DNA of 64,000 bases from Desulfitobacterium dichloroeliminans LMG P-21439 (lineage in GTDB: Bacteria; Bacillota; Desulfitobacteriia; Desulfitobacteriales; Desulfitobacteriaceae): assembly GCF_000243135.2 (NCBI RefSeq), contig NC_019903.1, forward strand, positions 1,526,001 to 1,590,000, read 5' to 3'. The position numbers and the translations under genes were made by a program. Below the pieces are notes generated by a model. That model was not told the DNA's origin. It made no database searches and was given only the letters and a program-made list of their open reading frames with translations. The stretch's first letter is position 1. Each line of letters starts with the position of its first letter. Below, in pieces: positions 1-8,859 of this stretch.

Positions 1-1
1 A

Positions 2-1216
2 ACTAAACAGGCTAGAGAGCGGGGCGTCACAATAATCAATAGGGTAATGATTTATGATCTGATTAAAGACGAAAATGGAGTTGTCGGAGCTCTGGGTATA
101 AGTACTCGGGAAGATAAGTTATATGAATTCGATGCAAAAGCTGTTATTTTAGCAACCGGGTTAGGCACCAGAATGTATCCAAGTGCTACACTACATGATT
201 TTAATAGACCTTTCCCTGCAACAAATACTTGTGACGGAAGAGCAATGGCTTATAGAGCAGGTGCGGATCTAATGAACATTGAACTGACTTCTCGTCACGC
301 TGGTCCCAAATATTATAATCGAGCCGGTCAAGCCACGTGGATAGGCGTCTTAAGGAATAGACAAGGCAAACCGGTAGGACCGTTTATGACTGAACCAGAT
401 CGATACTATAGTGATATGACAACCGAGGTAAATAAGAGTATTTTTGCTGATTATATAAAACAAGGTAAGGGCCCTATTTATATGGATGGTCGAGGCATGT
501 CTAATGATGACCTTGCTTATGTGAACCATTGGCTTCTGCAAGAAGGCAATGGAGGTTTACTAAATCATCTGGAAGAAGAAGGCATAGATCTAAGAAAGCA
601 TCCAGTAGAATTTATGACCTTTGATATGTGTTGCTGGTCGGGAATTCCTTACAATAAGAATGGTGAGACTTCGGTAGAAGGTTTATATGCAGCTGGAGAT
701 GAGTCCATGGGTGGAATATCGTGTGCTGCTGTATTCGGTAGATCGGCGGGTAAAAATGCATCCGTATATGCTGGACGCAGAACAGCAAGTAAATCAAATG
801 CCTTGGAAAAATCAACGAGTATGGCGAAAACTGAAATCGAAGAGTTAAGAAAACGTAAAGAAGGCCCTAAATGGCAAGAGACTAGCCAAGCCTTACAACA
901 AATTATGCGAGATTATGCAGAAAGTGTTCGGTGTGAGGATGGACTGCAAGCCGGTCTTGTGAACTTATATCGATTGAAAACAAAAGCCCATGAGCGCCTC
1001 GTAGCCGAGAATTCACATGAACTGATGCACTGTTTAGAAGTATTTAATCTAATTGATATTGGCCAACTAATATTTACCGGTGCTTTGGATCGCAAGGAAA
1101 CAAGAGGTGCCAATCATATTAGGCCGGATTATCCAATTACGAACCCTATTTTAACGGGTAAAGCCCATTTGGCTAGAAAAAATTATGACGGTAGCCCAAT
1201 GTTTGTCTGGAAATAA
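2..1216 (+). CDS. AprA/fumarate reductase-like FAD-binding flavoprotein, 5' end outside window
   Basis: The reading frame is open from base 2, so the gene begins upstream; by alignment with the two full paralogues at 1923 and 6865 about 165 N-terminal residues, including the FAD GxGxxG motif, are missing. What remains covers the substrate/capping region (AGPKYYNRAGQATWIGVL), the second FAD contact (GLYAAGDE) and the C-terminal helical domain with KETRGANHIRPDYP, the arginine-rich motif typical of the FrdA/SdhA/AprA superfamily. No membrane segment or haem motif is seen, so it is probably a cytoplasmic reductase or dehydrogenase. The small ferredoxin gene follows after 32 bases and is the likely electron partner. 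The substrate cannot be told from sequence; true APS reductase is possible by family but not shown. Confidence 0.85.
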   Translation, partial: TKQARERGVTIINRVMIYDLIKDENGVVGALGISTREDKLYEFDAKAVILATGLGTRMYPSATLHDFNRPFPATNTCDGRAMAYRAGADLMNIELTSRHAGPKYYNRAGQATWIGVLRNRQGKPVGPFMTEPDRYYSDMTTEVNKSIFADYIKQGKGPIYMDGRGMSNDDLAYVNHWLLQEGNGGLLNHLEEEGIDLRKHPVEFMTFDMCCWSGIPYNKNGETSVEGLYAAGDESMGGISCAAVFGRSAGKNASVYAGRRTASKSNALEKSTSMAKTEIEELRKRKEGPKWQETSQALQQIMRDYAESVRCEDGLQAGLVNLYRLKTKAHERLVAENSHELMHCLEVFNLIDIGQLIFTGALDRKETRGANHIRPDYPITNPILTGKAHLARKNYDGSPMFVWK

Positions 1217-1248
1217 ATTGGAGGCTATTATTGAAAGGAGATGGTCGT

Positions 1249-1464
1249 ATGCCACCGATCATTAATAAAGAGATGTGTATTTCTTGCGGAAAGTGTTACG
1301 ATGTTTGCCCACATGATGTGTTTTATAATTCAGTTGAAGGAGAGGTGCCGGTAGTATCTTACCCTGAGGAATGTTGGCATGAAGCAGCATGTGTTGCTGA
1401 GTGCCCGGTGGGGGCTATTAAGTTAAGGACACCATTGCAAATGATGATAAGCTATATGGAGTAA
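1249..1464 (+). CDS. AprB-like dicluster ferredoxin with one cluster cysteine missing
   Basis: A 71-residue protein with two ferredoxin half-motifs. The first is complete (CISCGKCYDVCP). The second reads CWHEAACVAECP, so the cysteine found at the second position in both paralogues (CWYCRAC, CWHCNAC) is glutamate here. The start at 1249 is chosen because AAAGGAG lies 8 bases upstream and because both paralogues start MPP; an upstream TTG at 1231 overlaps that ribosome site. It is probably an electron carrier for the flavoprotein just upstream, which it follows in the same operon. The odd second site might hold a three-iron cluster, a Glu-ligated cluster, or none. Confidence 0.85.
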   Translation: MPPIINKEMCISCGKCYDVCPHDVFYNSVEGEVPVVSYPEECWHEAACVAECPVGAIKLRTPLQMMISYME

Positions 1465-1493
1465 TAGCGAATTATGGTTATAGTATAGTTGTC

Positions 1494-1528
1494 AAGCTCT
1501 CTAAGTCTTGGATTTGGAGAGCTTTTTT
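1494..1528 (+). terminator. Rho-independent terminator of the first module
   Basis: AAGCTCTC (1494-1501) pairs with GAGAGCTT (1517-1524) and is followed by a T run. It lies 30 bases after the ferredoxin stop and separates module 1 from module 2. Confidence 0.75.
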
Positions 1529-1556
1529 GTTTGGGTATATTCAGAGAGTCTTTAAG

Positions 1557-1585
1557 TTGAAAAACACATGGAAAAACTTTAATTA
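1557..1585 (+). promoter_or_regulatory. Candidate promoter of module 2
   Basis: TTGAAA (1557) and TAATTA (1580) are 17 bases apart, between the upstream terminator and the ferredoxin at 1676. A second -10-like TATAAT at 1625 has no good -35, so which one is used is open. Confidence 0.3.
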
Positions 1586-1675
1586 TGTGTATCCATAGAT
1601 ACAGTTTTTGCCATAGAACAAATTTATAATTTAAATAGGGATAACTAATACCTTTGAAAGGTGAGGTGAGGTTTT

Positions 1676-1909
1676 ATGCCGCCCGTAATCGACCAGAATA
1701 AATGCAATAAGTGTGGCATATGTGCGCAAATTTGTCCACTGGATGTAATCAGGGTCGAAATGAAGAATCAGGAAAAGGAAATGGTTGTCAAGTATCCTGA
1801 TGAATGCTGGTACTGCAGAGCGTGCGTAATTGATTGCCCAAAAGAAGCCATTAAAATTAGATATCCATTGTCCCATATGATGTTGCATATGGAAGTACCA
1901 AATGCTTAG
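1676..1909 (+). CDS. AprB-like dicluster [4Fe-4S] ferredoxin
   Basis: A 77-residue iron-sulfur protein with two complete motifs, CNKCGICAQICP and CWYCRACVIDCP, expected to bind two [4Fe-4S] clusters. The layout resembles the beta subunit of APS reductase (AprB) without its C-terminal tail. AGGTGAGG lies just upstream of the ATG. The flavoprotein gene begins 13 bases after the stop, the same B-then-A order as aprBA, so the pair probably forms a flavo-iron-sulfur complex in the cytoplasm. The physiological donor is unknown. Confidence 0.88.
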   Translation: MPPVIDQNKCNKCGICAQICPLDVIRVEMKNQEKEMVVKYPDECWYCRACVIDCPKEAIKIRYPLSHMMLHMEVPNA

Positions 1910-1922
1910 GAGGTGATAAATA

Positions 1923-3599
1923 ATGCAAGTCAAGGTTAGAAAAGATGTTATTAAATCAGATGTGCTGATCATAGGCGGCGGTATTGCCGGACTGCAAGCA
2001 GCAATTGCGGCTGCTGAAAAAGGTGCGAAAGTTATCATTACTGAGAAAGCAGATACTCGCCGTTCAGGAAGTGGCTCTACCGGCAACGATCATTTCATGT
2101 GTTATATTCCGGAGTACCATGGCAATGATTTCAATGAAATTATACTTGAGTGTTCGGAAACTTTAGTCGGCCCCATTCAGGATTTTGATTTATTCAGGCT
2201 CATGATGGAGCGTTCCTTCGAGCTGGTGCAAAAATGGGAATCCTATGGCATTAGTATGCGACCTACAGGTAAATGGTCCTTCATGGGTCATGCTATGCCC
2301 GGACGAAGAAGATATCATTTAAAATATGACGGACATGATCAAAAACCATGTTTGACAAAGGAAGCCCTGAGACAAGGCGCCAAAATAATGAATAAAACAC
2401 CTATATGTGAATTATTAAAAAATGACGAGGGGCGTATTGTTGGTGCTATCGGTATTAATATTGCTGATGAAGAGCCTGAAGTTGTTGTATTCCAGGCAAA
2501 ATCAGTAATATTAGGCACAGGTGACTCGCCAAGGCTATATCCGGGTCCTAACCCCGCATATCCGTTCAATACTGCTTTCTGTCCCGCATCCAGTGGTAGT
2601 GGTCAGGCGATGGCTTTAAGAGCAGGAGCACGTCTTGTCAATTTGGATCTTCCTTATAATCATGCGGGCCCTAAATATTTTGCTCGTTGTGGCAAAGCTA
2701 CCTGGATAGGTGTGCTGTCAGATATCAAGGGTAAGCCGATTGGTCCGTTTGTTTCCCAGCCAACTCGCGAATTAGGCGATGTTATGGCGGACATCTGGCC
2801 GGGTGTTTTCAAGGAGAAAATGGATGATGGAACAGGTCCCGTGTATATGAATTGTTCCGGAACAAGTGATGATGATCTGGATTACATGATGAAAGCATTT
2901 GCTTCGGAAGGCGATACTTCACTTGTCGATTATTTTGATCAATATAATCTGGATTTGCACAAAGATATGTTTGAATTCACTACTTATGAATATACCCTTA
3001 CTGCCCGTGGCCCCGACATTGGCTTAGATAGCAGTACAACAGTTCCCGGTCTTTATGCGGCAGGTAATATGACAGGAAACGTTCGTGGGGATATCACAAG
3101 TGCTGCTGTATTCGGTCAAATTTCCGGAGAAAGTGCCAGTGAATATGCCAAGACGGTGGGGGACTATGATGTTAGTAACCATCCTCTCGTTACGGAAAAA
3201 ATCGAACTATGTAATAAGGTCTTGGGCAGAGAAGTAGGTGCTCACTGGAAAGAAGCAAACTCAATGCTACAGCAAATAATGAATGACTATGTTGGCATGA
3301 AGGTTCGCTCAGAATCACTTATGAAAGCTGGATTAAGCTATGTACGCGATTTAAAACGATACGCTCATGAACAGTTAATGGCTGAGAATGCTCATGAGCT
3401 GATGAGGGCTCTAGAAGTATTTGATTTAATTGAAGTGGGCGAGGCAGTAGCTATTTGTTCTGAAAATCGTAAAGAGACCAGAGGCACTCACAAACGCACA
3501 GACTTCACTTACACAAATCCACTGCTGAATAATAAATTCCAAACTATTGAATTAACTAAAGACGGTTTTAAAACTGAATTCAGAAATAAGAAGCGATAG
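1923..3599 (+). CDS. AprA/fumarate reductase-like FAD-binding flavoprotein
   Basis: A 558-residue flavoprotein. The dinucleotide motif IIGGGIAGLQAA is at residues 15-26, followed by the acidic end of strand 2 (ITEKAD). Mid-protein is the block shared by all three paralogues (HAGPKYFARCGKATWIGVL), then GLYAAGNMTGN, and a C-terminal KETRGTHKRTDF motif like that of FrdA/SdhA/AprA capping and helical domains. There is no signal peptide, haem motif or covalent-flavin signature, so it is unlike the periplasmic flavocytochrome fumarate reductases. AGGAGGTGAT precedes the ATG. It sits between its ferredoxin and a DASS anion transporter, suggesting that it acts on an imported organic anion; the identity of that anion is inference only. 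Confidence 0.88.
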   Translation: MQVKVRKDVIKSDVLIIGGGIAGLQAAIAAAEKGAKVIITEKADTRRSGSGSTGNDHFMCYIPEYHGNDFNEIILECSETLVGPIQDFDLFRLMMERSFELVQKWESYGISMRPTGKWSFMGHAMPGRRRYHLKYDGHDQKPCLTKEALRQGAKIMNKTPICELLKNDEGRIVGAIGINIADEEPEVVVFQAKSVILGTGDSPRLYPGPNPAYPFNTAFCPASSGSGQAMALRAGARLVNLDLPYNHAGPKYFARCGKATWIGVLSDIKGKPIGPFVSQPTRELGDVMADIWPGVFKEKMDDGTGPVYMNCSGTSDDDLDYMMKAFASEGDTSLVDYFDQYNLDLHKDMFEFTTYEYTLTARGPDIGLDSSTTVPGLYAAGNMTGNVRGDITSAAVFGQISGESASEYAKTVGDYDVSNHPLVTEKIELCNKVLGREVGAHWKEANSMLQQIMNDYVGMKVRSESLMKAGLSYVRDLKRYAHEQLMAENAHELMRALEVFDLIEVGEAVAICSENRKETRGTHKRTDFTYTNPLLNNKFQTIELTKDGFKTEFRNKKR

Positions 3600-3609
3600 T
3601 ATTTAGTAA

Positions 3610-3655
3610 GGGCAAGATTGTTGTTAAACGTATTAACATACGCATCTTCTTGCCC
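3610..3655 (+). terminator. Intercistronic hairpin after the second flavoprotein
   Basis: GGGCAAGA (3610-3617) pairs with TCTTGCCC (3648-3655). No strong T run follows, so it may be a partial terminator or an mRNA-processing or stability hairpin before the transporter gene. Confidence 0.45.
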
Positions 3656-3718
3656 CATTTATCTCACCACATCTTAATATTAAGATTTAAGATCAATGGA
3701 TGAAGGGAGATGATTAAG

Positions 3719-5257
3719 ATGGCACTATGGAGTGAATTAAATGAACTAAAGAATTCACTTAGTGAAAAAGAGTTTAAGAACGAGAAAACGAAAAGAACTA
3801 TCGGCTTCTTTCTGGGTCCCATTTTATTCCTTCTACTTGAGTTTGTTATCGCTCCACCGTCTGGGTTAACAGATATCGCTTGGCGTTGTTTGGGAGTTAC
3901 CTTATGGGCTATTGTATGGTGGGTTTGTGAGCCTTTTGCCGTACCAACTACATCTCTGTTAGTTATTCTGTTACTTCCTATTTTGAATATTCTTCCCCCG
4001 GAAAAGGTTTATCCGAATTTAGGACACACGGCTATTTTCATGGTAATCGGTGCATTCATTTTGGTAGAATCTCTAGGGGCGTCTGGGTTAGGAAAAAGGA
4101 TAGCCCTATGGACTGTCACTAGGCCATCGGTTAATAGCGTCTGGCGTATGGCGATAGCAGTTTCACTTGTAACAATGATATTAAGCTCTGTGATGCCCAA
4201 TATACCAGTAACTATTCTCATGATTAGTCTAACCATACCCTTGCTTGATAATTTGGGTGCTCCGTTTAGAGGCAAATTAACCACTTTACTTTTGCTAAGT
4301 ACTGCCTTTCCATCAGTTATCGGTGGAATTATAACTCCGATTGGTGCGACTGCGCCTAACTTTCTCTTGATTGGCGTTACTCAAAATGTGTTGGGTACAA
4401 GTATTCCCTTTGGGCTTTGGTTTATTACTTGTCTACCCGTTGCCCTTTTGATGTTTGTAGTTATGTTGGCACTTTTCGCAGTCTTCTTTAAAAAAGAAGC
4501 GTCTAATGCGATGGACATTGATGCAGCAAGGGTAAACATTGTCCAGGACTATAAGAATCTAGGTAAAGTCACTAGAAGAGAATTGTACGCTGGTATTGCC
4601 ATTGTTTTAGCCTTGATTTTATGGGTGATACCCGGTATGGCAACGATGACTCTGGGAGCTCAAAATCCCACGACTTTAATACTTAATAAATATTTGAGTA
4701 TGGAAAAAGTTGCTTTGCTGGTCGCGTTGCTATTGTTAATCGTTCCACTCGACTGGAAAAAACGCGAATATACGATTGGTTGGAAAGATGCCTCAAAGGC
4801 TGTCGATTTTGGATTATTGATTTTTATTGCCGTAACCTTTACCTTACCAGCTGCTTTTACCGAGACTGGTCTGTTGAAGTACATTACAGGCATTCTACAA
4901 GGAGCAGTTGGTGATTTGCCCACAATTATGGTGGTTTTTATACTGGTGACCATCGTAAGTCTCTTAAGCCAATTAGGCTTGCAAATGCCCTTGATTGCTC
5001 TATCCGTACCGATTACGGCAAGTTTAATCGGTGCTATCGGAGGAAATCCATTGGCGGCAGTTCTTGCTGTGGGTATGGCAGCGGTTGGAGGTACCTACTT
5101 AATTCCAATTAGTACGCCTGTCCACATGGTTCCATTTTCCACAGGCCGGATTCCTATGAATGACTTTGTTAAAGCTGGCTTACCTTTCACAATTGCTTGG
5201 GTTTTTGCGCTTGCTTTTATTATGTACCCACTCGCTTCGATGATTATTAAGTTTTAA
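3719..5257 (+). CDS. DASS-family anion (dicarboxylate-type) transporter
   Basis: A 512-residue, very hydrophobic protein with about a dozen membrane segments after a short charged N terminus. WWVCEPFAVPTTSLL near the N terminus, the region around SSVMPNIPVTILM, and a second repeat ending in GGTYLIPISTPVHMV resemble the two inverted repeats of the DASS/SLC13 family, which imports di- and tricarboxylates or sulfate. The start at 3719 is preferred to the ATG at 3710, since AAGGGAG ends at 3709 and would leave no spacing for the first ATG. It is in the same direction as the flavoprotein upstream and 12 bases before the MFS gene, so it probably supplies or exports the substrate or product of that enzyme. 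Confidence 0.85.
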   Translation: MALWSELNELKNSLSEKEFKNEKTKRTIGFFLGPILFLLLEFVIAPPSGLTDIAWRCLGVTLWAIVWWVCEPFAVPTTSLLVILLLPILNILPPEKVYPNLGHTAIFMVIGAFILVESLGASGLGKRIALWTVTRPSVNSVWRMAIAVSLVTMILSSVMPNIPVTILMISLTIPLLDNLGAPFRGKLTTLLLLSTAFPSVIGGIITPIGATAPNFLLIGVTQNVLGTSIPFGLWFITCLPVALLMFVVMLALFAVFFKKEASNAMDIDAARVNIVQDYKNLGKVTRRELYAGIAIVLALILWVIPGMATMTLGAQNPTTLILNKYLSMEKVALLVALLLLIVPLDWKKREYTIGWKDASKAVDFGLLIFIAVTFTLPAAFTETGLLKYITGILQGAVGDLPTIMVVFILVTIVSLLSQLGLQMPLIALSVPITASLIGAIGGNPLAAVLAVGMAAVGGTYLIPISTPVHMVPFSTGRIPMNDFVKAGLPFTIAWVFALAFIMYPLASMIIKF

Positions 5258-5269
5258 TGAAGAATTGAC

Positions 5270-6499
5270 GTGTTGCTAATGAAAAAAAATGACTATGGAT
5301 ACGCGATAATAGTTGGTGGGTTTATTGTTTGGCTTACCGCTTGGGGAACGTATTCCACATTTGGTGTTTTTGTCAAACCGATAATTGACCAATTCGAGTG
5401 GGAGCGGGCGGATATTGCCCTAGCCTATTCCCTATCGACTATAGTGCAGGCAATCTGTGCTTTGGGAATGGGTAAGTTAACTGATAAATTAGGCCCACGT
5501 CTAGTTGTTACAGTATTCGGATCATTCTTAGCCTTAGCATACTTATTGTTATCAAGGGTCACGGTTTTATGGCAATATCAATTTGTGTATATTTTTGTGG
5601 GTTCAATCGGGCTTAGTACTGCCACAGTTCCTATTATGACAACCATCGCAAGATGGTTTGTTAAGAATCGGGGGACCGTCTCAGGTATTGTCCAATCCGG
5701 AATGGGGATAGGCGGTTTAATATTTTCTCCACTTGTCGGCTGGTTAATCGTAAATTATGATTGGCGAACCGCCTATCTTATCCTGAGTTATATTTCTCTG
5801 CCGTTGATAGTAATATCTGGGTTACTCTTGCGCAGGGATCCGGGGAGATTGTCTAACTCTCAAGGTGAAAATAGAGAGAAATCAACAATAAACCAAGATG
5901 CTAAAAAACCGCTGGAAGTAGGTTTATCATTAAGAAGAGCGATAAGTACCGGACAATTTTGGATGATTGCCGTAATGTTTTTGAGCTTTGGATTTTGTAG
6001 ATGTACCTTTTTAGCGCATACAGCTACCCATGTCCAGGATTTGGGTTATTCTTTAACCGAGGGAGCCAATGTAATGGCAGTTCTCACTTTTTCAAGTATC
6101 ATTGGCAGGGTAGGAGTTGGTTTTTTGGCTGACAAAATTGGTTGTAGGAATGCCTATTTTATTAGTTTCTGTACTATGGGAGTTGCTTTAATTTGGGGTG
6201 GGTATACTCGACAGTTGTGGGGGTTATTCCTTTTTGCTACATTATTCGGAATTTCGTGGGGAGGTCAGGCTGTTTTAAGGTTTACGTTTTCTGCAGAAAT
6301 GTTCGGTTTAGTCGCTTTAGGTGTTATTACAGGGGTCTTGGGTCTTACGGAGGCTAGTGGGGCCGCGTTTGGGTCGTTTTTTGCGGGGTATGTTTTTGAT
6401 CTAGTAGGTAGCTATGACATAATGTTTGTTTTGGGTATAGTGCTATCTGTGTTAGGCGGAATAATGTCTTATTTCATTAAGCCTATCAAGATAAACTAG
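5270..6499 (+). CDS. MFS transporter, oxalate/formate antiporter-like
   Basis: A 409-residue major facilitator with about 12 membrane segments and a central polar loop (residues ~195-220). GMGKLTDKLGPR matches the loop 2-3 signature, and VGFLADKIGCR repeats it in the second half. The N terminus (GYAIIVGGFIVWL, then TYSTFGVF) resembles the OFA/monocarboxylate branch. The first codon is uncertain: GTG 5270, TTG 5273 and ATG 5279 are all in frame and only a weak GAAGAA precedes them. It follows the DASS gene by 12 bases and is probably co-transcribed with module 2. Confidence 0.8.
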   Translation: MLLMKKNDYGYAIIVGGFIVWLTAWGTYSTFGVFVKPIIDQFEWERADIALAYSLSTIVQAICALGMGKLTDKLGPRLVVTVFGSFLALAYLLLSRVTVLWQYQFVYIFVGSIGLSTATVPIMTTIARWFVKNRGTVSGIVQSGMGIGGLIFSPLVGWLIVNYDWRTAYLILSYISLPLIVISGLLLRRDPGRLSNSQGENREKSTINQDAKKPLEVGLSLRRAISTGQFWMIAVMFLSFGFCRCTFLAHTATHVQDLGYSLTEGANVMAVLTFSSIIGRVGVGFLADKIGCRNAYFISFCTMGVALIWGGYTRQLWGLFLFATLFGISWGGQAVLRFTFSAEMFGLVALGVITGVLGLTEASGAAFGSFFAGYVFDLVGSYDIMFVLGIVLSVLGGIMSYFIKPIKIN

Positions 6500-6568
6500 T
6501 GGAATTGATCTCGAAATGTCTGCTAATAGGGAGCAATAGATGACTGATAATCAAAACAATGGTTTCCC

Positions 6569-6589
6569 TTCCCTTTATATATAAGGGAA
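6569..6589. other. Small inverted repeat between MFS gene and module 3
   Basis: TTCCCTT (6569-6575) pairs with AAGGGAA (6583-6589). The flanks are A/T-rich but have no clear T run. It is either a weak terminator or part of the leader of the following ferredoxin. Confidence 0.3.
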
Positions 6590-6620
6590 ATATAAAAATT
6601 ATTAAGGGAGAGTGATACCT

Positions 6621-6845
6621 ATGCCTCCAGTAATCGACAAGAATAAGTGTATTTTGTGTGAAGAATGCGCACAGATCTGTACTATGGATGTGTTTGGTCC
6701 GACAGTACCTGATGAAGTTCCCGAAGTTCGTTATCCTGATGAGTGCTGGCATTGTAATGCATGTGCATTGGATTGTCCGGTAGATGCTATCACATTAAGA
6801 TACCCATTACCGTTGATGCTGCTGTCAGTGAATTCAGTCAAGTGA
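6621..6845 (+). CDS. AprB-like dicluster [4Fe-4S] ferredoxin
   Basis: A 74-residue protein with CILCEECAQIC and CWHCNACALDCP, giving eight cysteines for two [4Fe-4S] clusters. It is closely similar to the copy at 1676 (shared MPPVID.NKC start and RYPL near the end). The start at 6621 is chosen because AAGGGAG is 10 bases upstream and the paralogues start MPP; a GTG at 6612 lies inside that spacing. The flavoprotein follows 19 bases after the stop, so this is module 3 with the same ferredoxin-flavoprotein order as module 2. Confidence 0.87.
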   Translation: MPPVIDKNKCILCEECAQICTMDVFGPTVPDEVPEVRYPDECWHCNACALDCPVDAITLRYPLPLMLLSVNSVK

Positions 6846-6864
6846 AAATTTAGGGGGTGCTAAA

Positions 6865-8538
6865 ATGGTGGAAACTAATAAACAAATTAGAGAATGTGAA
6901 GTATTGGTAGTGGGTGGTGGTATAGCAGGTCTGATGGCGGCCATCGCTGCAGCTGATAATGGAGCAAAAGTAATTTTGGCTGATAAAGCAGACTCAAGAC
7001 GTAGTGGCTCCGGTGCCACTGGTAATGACCATTTTGTTTGCTATATTCCAGAAGTTCATGGAGCCCCGGAAGGTTTCCTGGCTGAATATCAACAGAGTAT
7101 GGTTGGCGGAAATGCTGATGTTTCTATTCAAATGAAGTTTATCAAACGGACTTTTGAGTGTGTTAAGGATTGGCATAAATGGGGTATTGACATGAGACCC
7201 CATGATGAATGGGAATTTAATGGGCATGCATTCCCGGGCAGAATGAGAATCTTTCTGAAATATAATGGCGAAAATCAAAAAGGCGTTTTAACGGAGCAGG
7301 CTCTTAAGCGTGGTGTTATAATTGAGAATAAAACACCCATAACCGAGTTTTTAACTAATGAAAATGGCAAGATCATAGGAGCAATAGGTGTTGATATATC
7401 AAAGCTCGAGCCTGAAATCAAATTGTTTAAAGCAGACAGTGTAATTTCGGCAACAGGGCAAGCTGTTAGATTATATCCTTCTATTACAGGGGGTATGATG
7501 TGTAATACTGCTTTTAGTCCGGCCAACGCCGGGACAGGTCGTGCTGCAGCGTATAGAGTTGGAGCAAAATTAGTCAACTTGGAAATACCAAATACCCATG
7601 CAGGCCCTAAATATTTTGAGCGTGCGGGTAAAGCGACGTGGATAGGTGTATTAAAAGATTCTTCTGGTAAGCCGGTTGGCCCATTTGTTACAAAGCCCAC
7701 TAAAGAGTATGGGGATATAACAGCTGATGTCTGGCATTCTGTATTCACCGAAAAGAACCAAAATGGAACTGGTCCTGTGTTTATGGATTGTTCTGAAACA
7801 GCACCTAAAGATATGGAATATATGATGTGGGGTCTCAAGTGTGAAGGAGATACTTCCTTAATAGATGCCATGGAAAAACAAGGTATTGATCTCGGCAAGA
7901 GTATGGTGGAGTTTACTAAATACAAACCGTTCCTGATTGGCAGAGGTATTCAAATCGATGAAAATGGTTCAACCAATGTCGATGGCCTCTACGCTGCTGG
8001 AGATGAAGTAGGTAATTTTAGATGTGATATTGCCGGTGCTGCGGTAATGGGAAGAATCGCCGGTGAACATGCTTCTGCCCGTTCGAAAGGGCAAATTGTT
8101 TCTTATGATATTGAAAACCATCCAACAGTCAAAAAAGCACAAGAGTTCTATACTAAATTGATGACTCGTGAAGAGGGCTCTCCGTGGAAAGAACTAAACA
8201 TGGCGGTGCAACAAATTATGGATGATTATGCCGGTGTTACGTTCGTTCGTTCGGAAACACTATTGTCATCTGGTCTGGAGTATTTAAGACAGTTAGAAAG
8301 TAATGCTAAGAACTCCATGACATGCAAAGATTCTCATGAATTGATGAGAGCACTGGAGTCCTTCGATTTGTTACTAGTGGGTAAATTGGTTATGAAAACT
8401 GCAATGGAAAGAAAAGAAACTAGGGGTATGCACAAAAGATCAGACTATACCTTTACCAATCCATTGCTTAACGGGATGTTTATTACGATTCAAAATGAAA
8501 ATGGAAGCTCAAAATTAGAATGGAGAAAAAGCTACTAA
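6865..8538 (+). CDS. AprA/fumarate reductase-like FAD-binding flavoprotein
   Basis: A 557-residue paralogue of the flavoproteins at 2 and 1923. VVGGGIAGLMAA (residues ~14-25) is the FAD motif. HAGPKYFERAGKATWIGVL, GLYAAGDEVGNF and KETRGMHKRSDY are the conserved internal and C-terminal blocks. No export signal or membrane segment is present. TAGGGGG lies 7 bases before the ATG. It forms an operon with the ferredoxin just upstream and has no transporter of its own. Sequence divergence among the three copies suggests related but distinct substrates rather than recent duplication. Confidence 0.87.
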   Translation: MVETNKQIRECEVLVVGGGIAGLMAAIAAADNGAKVILADKADSRRSGSGATGNDHFVCYIPEVHGAPEGFLAEYQQSMVGGNADVSIQMKFIKRTFECVKDWHKWGIDMRPHDEWEFNGHAFPGRMRIFLKYNGENQKGVLTEQALKRGVIIENKTPITEFLTNENGKIIGAIGVDISKLEPEIKLFKADSVISATGQAVRLYPSITGGMMCNTAFSPANAGTGRAAAYRVGAKLVNLEIPNTHAGPKYFERAGKATWIGVLKDSSGKPVGPFVTKPTKEYGDITADVWHSVFTEKNQNGTGPVFMDCSETAPKDMEYMMWGLKCEGDTSLIDAMEKQGIDLGKSMVEFTKYKPFLIGRGIQIDENGSTNVDGLYAAGDEVGNFRCDIAGAAVMGRIAGEHASARSKGQIVSYDIENHPTVKKAQEFYTKLMTREEGSPWKELNMAVQQIMDDYAGVTFVRSETLLSSGLEYLRQLESNAKNSMTCKDSHELMRALESFDLLLVGKLVMKTAMERKETRGMHKRSDYTFTNPLLNGMFITIQNENGSSKLEWRKSY

Positions 8539-8612
8539 AAAGAACTTTTCATTTGTAAGATTAAACATTAAGTGTGGACGTAAATCTGGCAGCTAATTTC
8601 AAATTTGCAAAT

Positions 8613-8659
8613 AGCGCTATTTGGTTTCTTATGAAGCTGAAGGGCGCTTTTTTTTGGAT
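8613..8659 (+). terminator. Probable terminator after module 3
   Basis: AGCGC near 8613 can pair with GCGCT near 8644, followed by a run of more than eight T. A perfect 14-base palindrome, AAATAGCGCTATTT, overlaps its left arm (8609-8622). Confidence 0.5.
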
Positions 8660-8845
8660 TGAACATAAAGAACCGCTTTGTTCAGCGGATATCAGCGAGG
8701 CTGGCGAAATTGCATTAAAGTCACCAAGTATGATGCTGGGGTATTATAAGAACCCGAAGGCAACCCATGAAACCCTCCGTGACGGCTGGCTTTTAACTGG
8801 AGATGTCGATGTGAATGATGTAGTTGGTTATCTATGGATGTGCTT
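8650..8845 (+). pseudogene. Remnant of an AMP-dependent acyl-CoA synthetase
   Basis: In one frame the sequence encodes GEIALKSPSMMLGYYKNP and then DGWLLTGDVDVND, which are the A7-A8 region motifs of the acyl-CoA synthetase (AMP-binding) family. A complete enzyme is over 500 residues; here only about 60 match and there is no ATP-binding P-loop motif upstream. After the motif the frame runs into unrelated sequence. It is therefore a gene fragment. The ORF at 8574-8927 that contains it is not likely to be a functional protein. Confidence 0.65.
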
Positions 8846-8859
8846 ATCTATGGATGTCG

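Noticed and set aside
1-8538. True dissimilatory APS reductase (aprBA)
   Set aside because: The ferredoxins lack the AprB C-terminal tail, there are three paralogues with transporters, and no sat or qmo genes are nearby.
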